A stretch of DNA of 64,000 nucleotides from Photobacterium galatheae (GTDB taxonomy: Bacteria; Pseudomonadota; Gammaproteobacteria; Enterobacterales; Vibrionaceae). The stretch is taken from positions 94,473 through 158,472 of the forward strand of contig NZ_JMIB01000026.1 of assembly GCF_000695255.1 (NCBI RefSeq), given 5' to 3'. The notes below the pieces were generated by a model. That model was given only the letters and a program-made list of their open reading frames with translations, was not told the origin of the DNA and did not search any database. Of the stretch, positions 63,019 to 64,000 are shown one piece after another (position 1 is the first letter of the stretch; the number at the start of each line of letters is the position of its first letter). Made by a program: the position numbers and the translations under genes.

Positions 63019-63600
63019 TTGAGCCAGGTAAATTTTCTCGCTTATTACAAAACCTTCGAGGATGATATTGATAAACTTTCACGATACATTGAAATCAGTG
63101 AAGACAATTTTAAAGTGTATTCAATTGAATTAACCCGATTGTATCTTTCAATTTGCTCTGAAGTCGATGTCGTCATGAAATTGCTATGCGGGCTATTAAC
63201 AGATAATAAATCTAAGCCTAAGAACATGTGCAGTTGCCTAGAGATTATTGTTGAACATATGCCAGAGTTTGTTGATCAACAGGTGAGTTGTGCCGGTCTA
63301 AAGCGAAATTTTAAGCCTTGGGCGGAAGTTACTGAAGAGAAACGGCCAAGTTGGTGGGTGTACCATAACAAGGTGAAGCATGATAGGTCGAAGAATTATG
63401 CGAAAGCTAATTTAAATAATGTGCTTTTAGCATTAGCTGGTTTGTTCACCTTGATTGTTCACTATGAATATAGGAACAAATATCCGGGAATAGAAATGCA
63501 ACGCTTAGACAATATCGATGATACTATAAGAAGCATTCATAGTGTTTGTAAGCGATTTCAATTACTTGATAATCCTTTTGCATACATCTGCTTGGATTGA
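63019..63600 (+). CDS. HEPN-like helical protein of unknown function
   Basis: A 193-residue, mostly helical soluble protein starting at TTG, supported by AGAGGA 6 bases upstream. The block WWVYHNKVKHDRSKNYAKANLNNVLLALAGLF (113-143) with YHNKVKHDR resembles the basic/His motif and last helices of HEPN-type proteins, which include RNases of toxin and defence systems. The canonical RxxxxH spacing is not clear, so activity is uncertain. AT-rich, within the island. Confidence 0.55.
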   Translation: MSQVNFLAYYKTFEDDIDKLSRYIEISEDNFKVYSIELTRLYLSICSEVDVVMKLLCGLLTDNKSKPKNMCSCLEIIVEHMPEFVDQQVSCAGLKRNFKPWAEVTEEKRPSWWVYHNKVKHDRSKNYAKANLNNVLLALAGLFTLIVHYEYRNKYPGIEMQRLDNIDDTIRSIHSVCKRFQLLDNPFAYICLD

Positions 63601-63661
63601 TTCTATTTGATTTGTAGAAATAACCGCACCAACAATCTAACCGGATTCTTGGTGCAGTTAC

Positions 63662-63893
63662 TCACCCCTCGATCCCCACCAATTTCTCAACCAACGTTTG
63701 GTTGAATGTGGCTGCATCCACGGTGTAGTGGGCGCGGCGGTGGCAGGTGAGGCAGAGGGCGATGACGAATTTGGGATGATCGGGGCCGCCGTCGGCGAGG
63801 CGGTGGACGTGATGGGGCTCCAGGTAGGGGCCTTTTTTTGTTTCAAATGGGGCGGGGGTGTCGCAGTCTTCGCGGCTGTTGTCAGTAATGATT
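63662..63893 (-). pseudogene. HNH endonuclease gene interrupted by an IS element
   Basis: The minus-strand frame reads ...GPYLEPHHVHRLADGGPDHP, IALCLTCHRRAHYTVD, ending with FNQTLVEKLVGIEG. This is the C-terminal HNH domain of McrA-like nucleases (His-His and CxxCH zinc residues). Upstream the frame enters the IS left end near 63889-63897, so its ATG at 63964 is not original. The N-terminal part must lie beyond the IS, outside the window, or is lost. Confidence 0.7.
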
Positions 63894-63894
63894 T

Positions 63895-64000
63895 TGTCCA
63901 CTTCCCCTATGCTGAGACAGTCTAAACTGGAGTTTTCTGCCACAAAAAAGCAGGAGATCACCATGAAGAAGTCACGGTTTACTGAGTCACAGATCGTAGC
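63895..64000 (+). mobile_element. IS3-family insertion sequence, left end (partial)
   Basis: DNA from about 63895 (TGTCCACTTCCCC...) changes character and is followed at 63963 by the start of a typical IS3-group orfA, with AGGAG 7 bases upstream. The exact left boundary is uncertain by several bases; the rest runs past the window end. It has inserted into the HNH gene. Confidence 0.7.
63963..64000 (+). CDS. IS3-family transposase OrfA (5' end only)
   Basis: Twelve complete codons plus part of a thirteenth read MKKSRFTESQIV, the standard start of IS3-group OrfA helix-turn-helix proteins (usually continuing with AILKQAE). AGGAG precedes the ATG. Truncated by the window end. Confidence 0.8.
   Translation, partial: MKKSRFTESQIV

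Noticed and set aside
63698..63925. Plus-strand frame rich in Val/Gly/Ala
   Set aside because: It is the reverse of the HNH nuclease remnant and part of the IS end; low-complexity composition.

Overview
The window looks like a chromosomal segment of a marine gammaproteobacterium, most likely Vibrionaceae (Photobacterium/Vibrio-like). This is inferred from AroG, the M9 collagenase, DUF2860 and DUF1840 proteins, TrhO, and a GuaC tail ending in the QENNVYG type. No rRNA, tRNA or CRISPR was seen. Most of the DNA is mid-GC; the right end (from about 59.4 kb) is visibly AT-richer.

Region 1 (1-35.8 kb) holds many small, mostly monocistronic genes of household and accessory function. They include DAHP synthase, a DUF4136 lipoprotein, a crotonase, a rhomboid protease, a DJ-1/AraC divergent pair, a CsaA-like tRNA-binding protein, several methyltransferases and GNATs, a PH-domain protein, a TauE exporter, a periplasmic glutathione peroxidase, and a secreted lipase-like hydrolase followed by an anchored protein. 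There is also a LysR / HisC-like aminotransferase / periplasmic amino-acid binding protein group, an S66 peptidase, patatin, ASCH, DUF2254, two DMT transporters, peptide deformylase, MsrB, TrhO, an MsrA-like protein, arylamine N-acetyltransferase, a DsbA-like protein, a DUF2860 outer-membrane protein and a GNAT-nitrilase fusion.

Region 2 (35.8-41.1 kb) has a REP-like palindrome cluster, pirin, a small periplasmic protein, a GNAT followed by a truncated GNAT, a cupin and a large secreted M9 collagenase.

Region 3 (41.9-54.1 kb) is the most interesting part. It is a ten-gene, tightly packed, same-strand operon containing a full ebo metabolite-traffic set: EboD fused to a DedA/VTT membrane domain, then EboC, EboA, EboB, EboE and EboF. 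These are followed without a break by two adjacent genes that together look like the N- and C-terminal halves of a VioB/RebD-type iminophenyl-pyruvate dimer synthase, then a two-domain VOC protein and an exported Cys-rich protein. The layout suggests a biosynthetic step coupled to ebo-dependent export of a product or precursor to the periplasm. That role is inference.

Region 4 (54.1-59.1 kb) has a secreted sphingomyelinase-D/GDPD-like enzyme, a second REP-like cluster, 8-bp tandem repeats, small membrane or exported proteins of unknown function and a YbdG-like mechanosensitive channel.

Region 5 (59.4-64.0 kb) is the left edge of a decayed genomic island. It starts with a displaced, frameshifted 3' piece of guaC next to the C-terminal remnant of a P2-type integrase. 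Then come a truncated HNH nuclease, an sce7726/sce7725 gene pair (candidate defence), a HEPN-like protein, and an HNH gene cut by an IS3-family element whose orfA runs off the window end.
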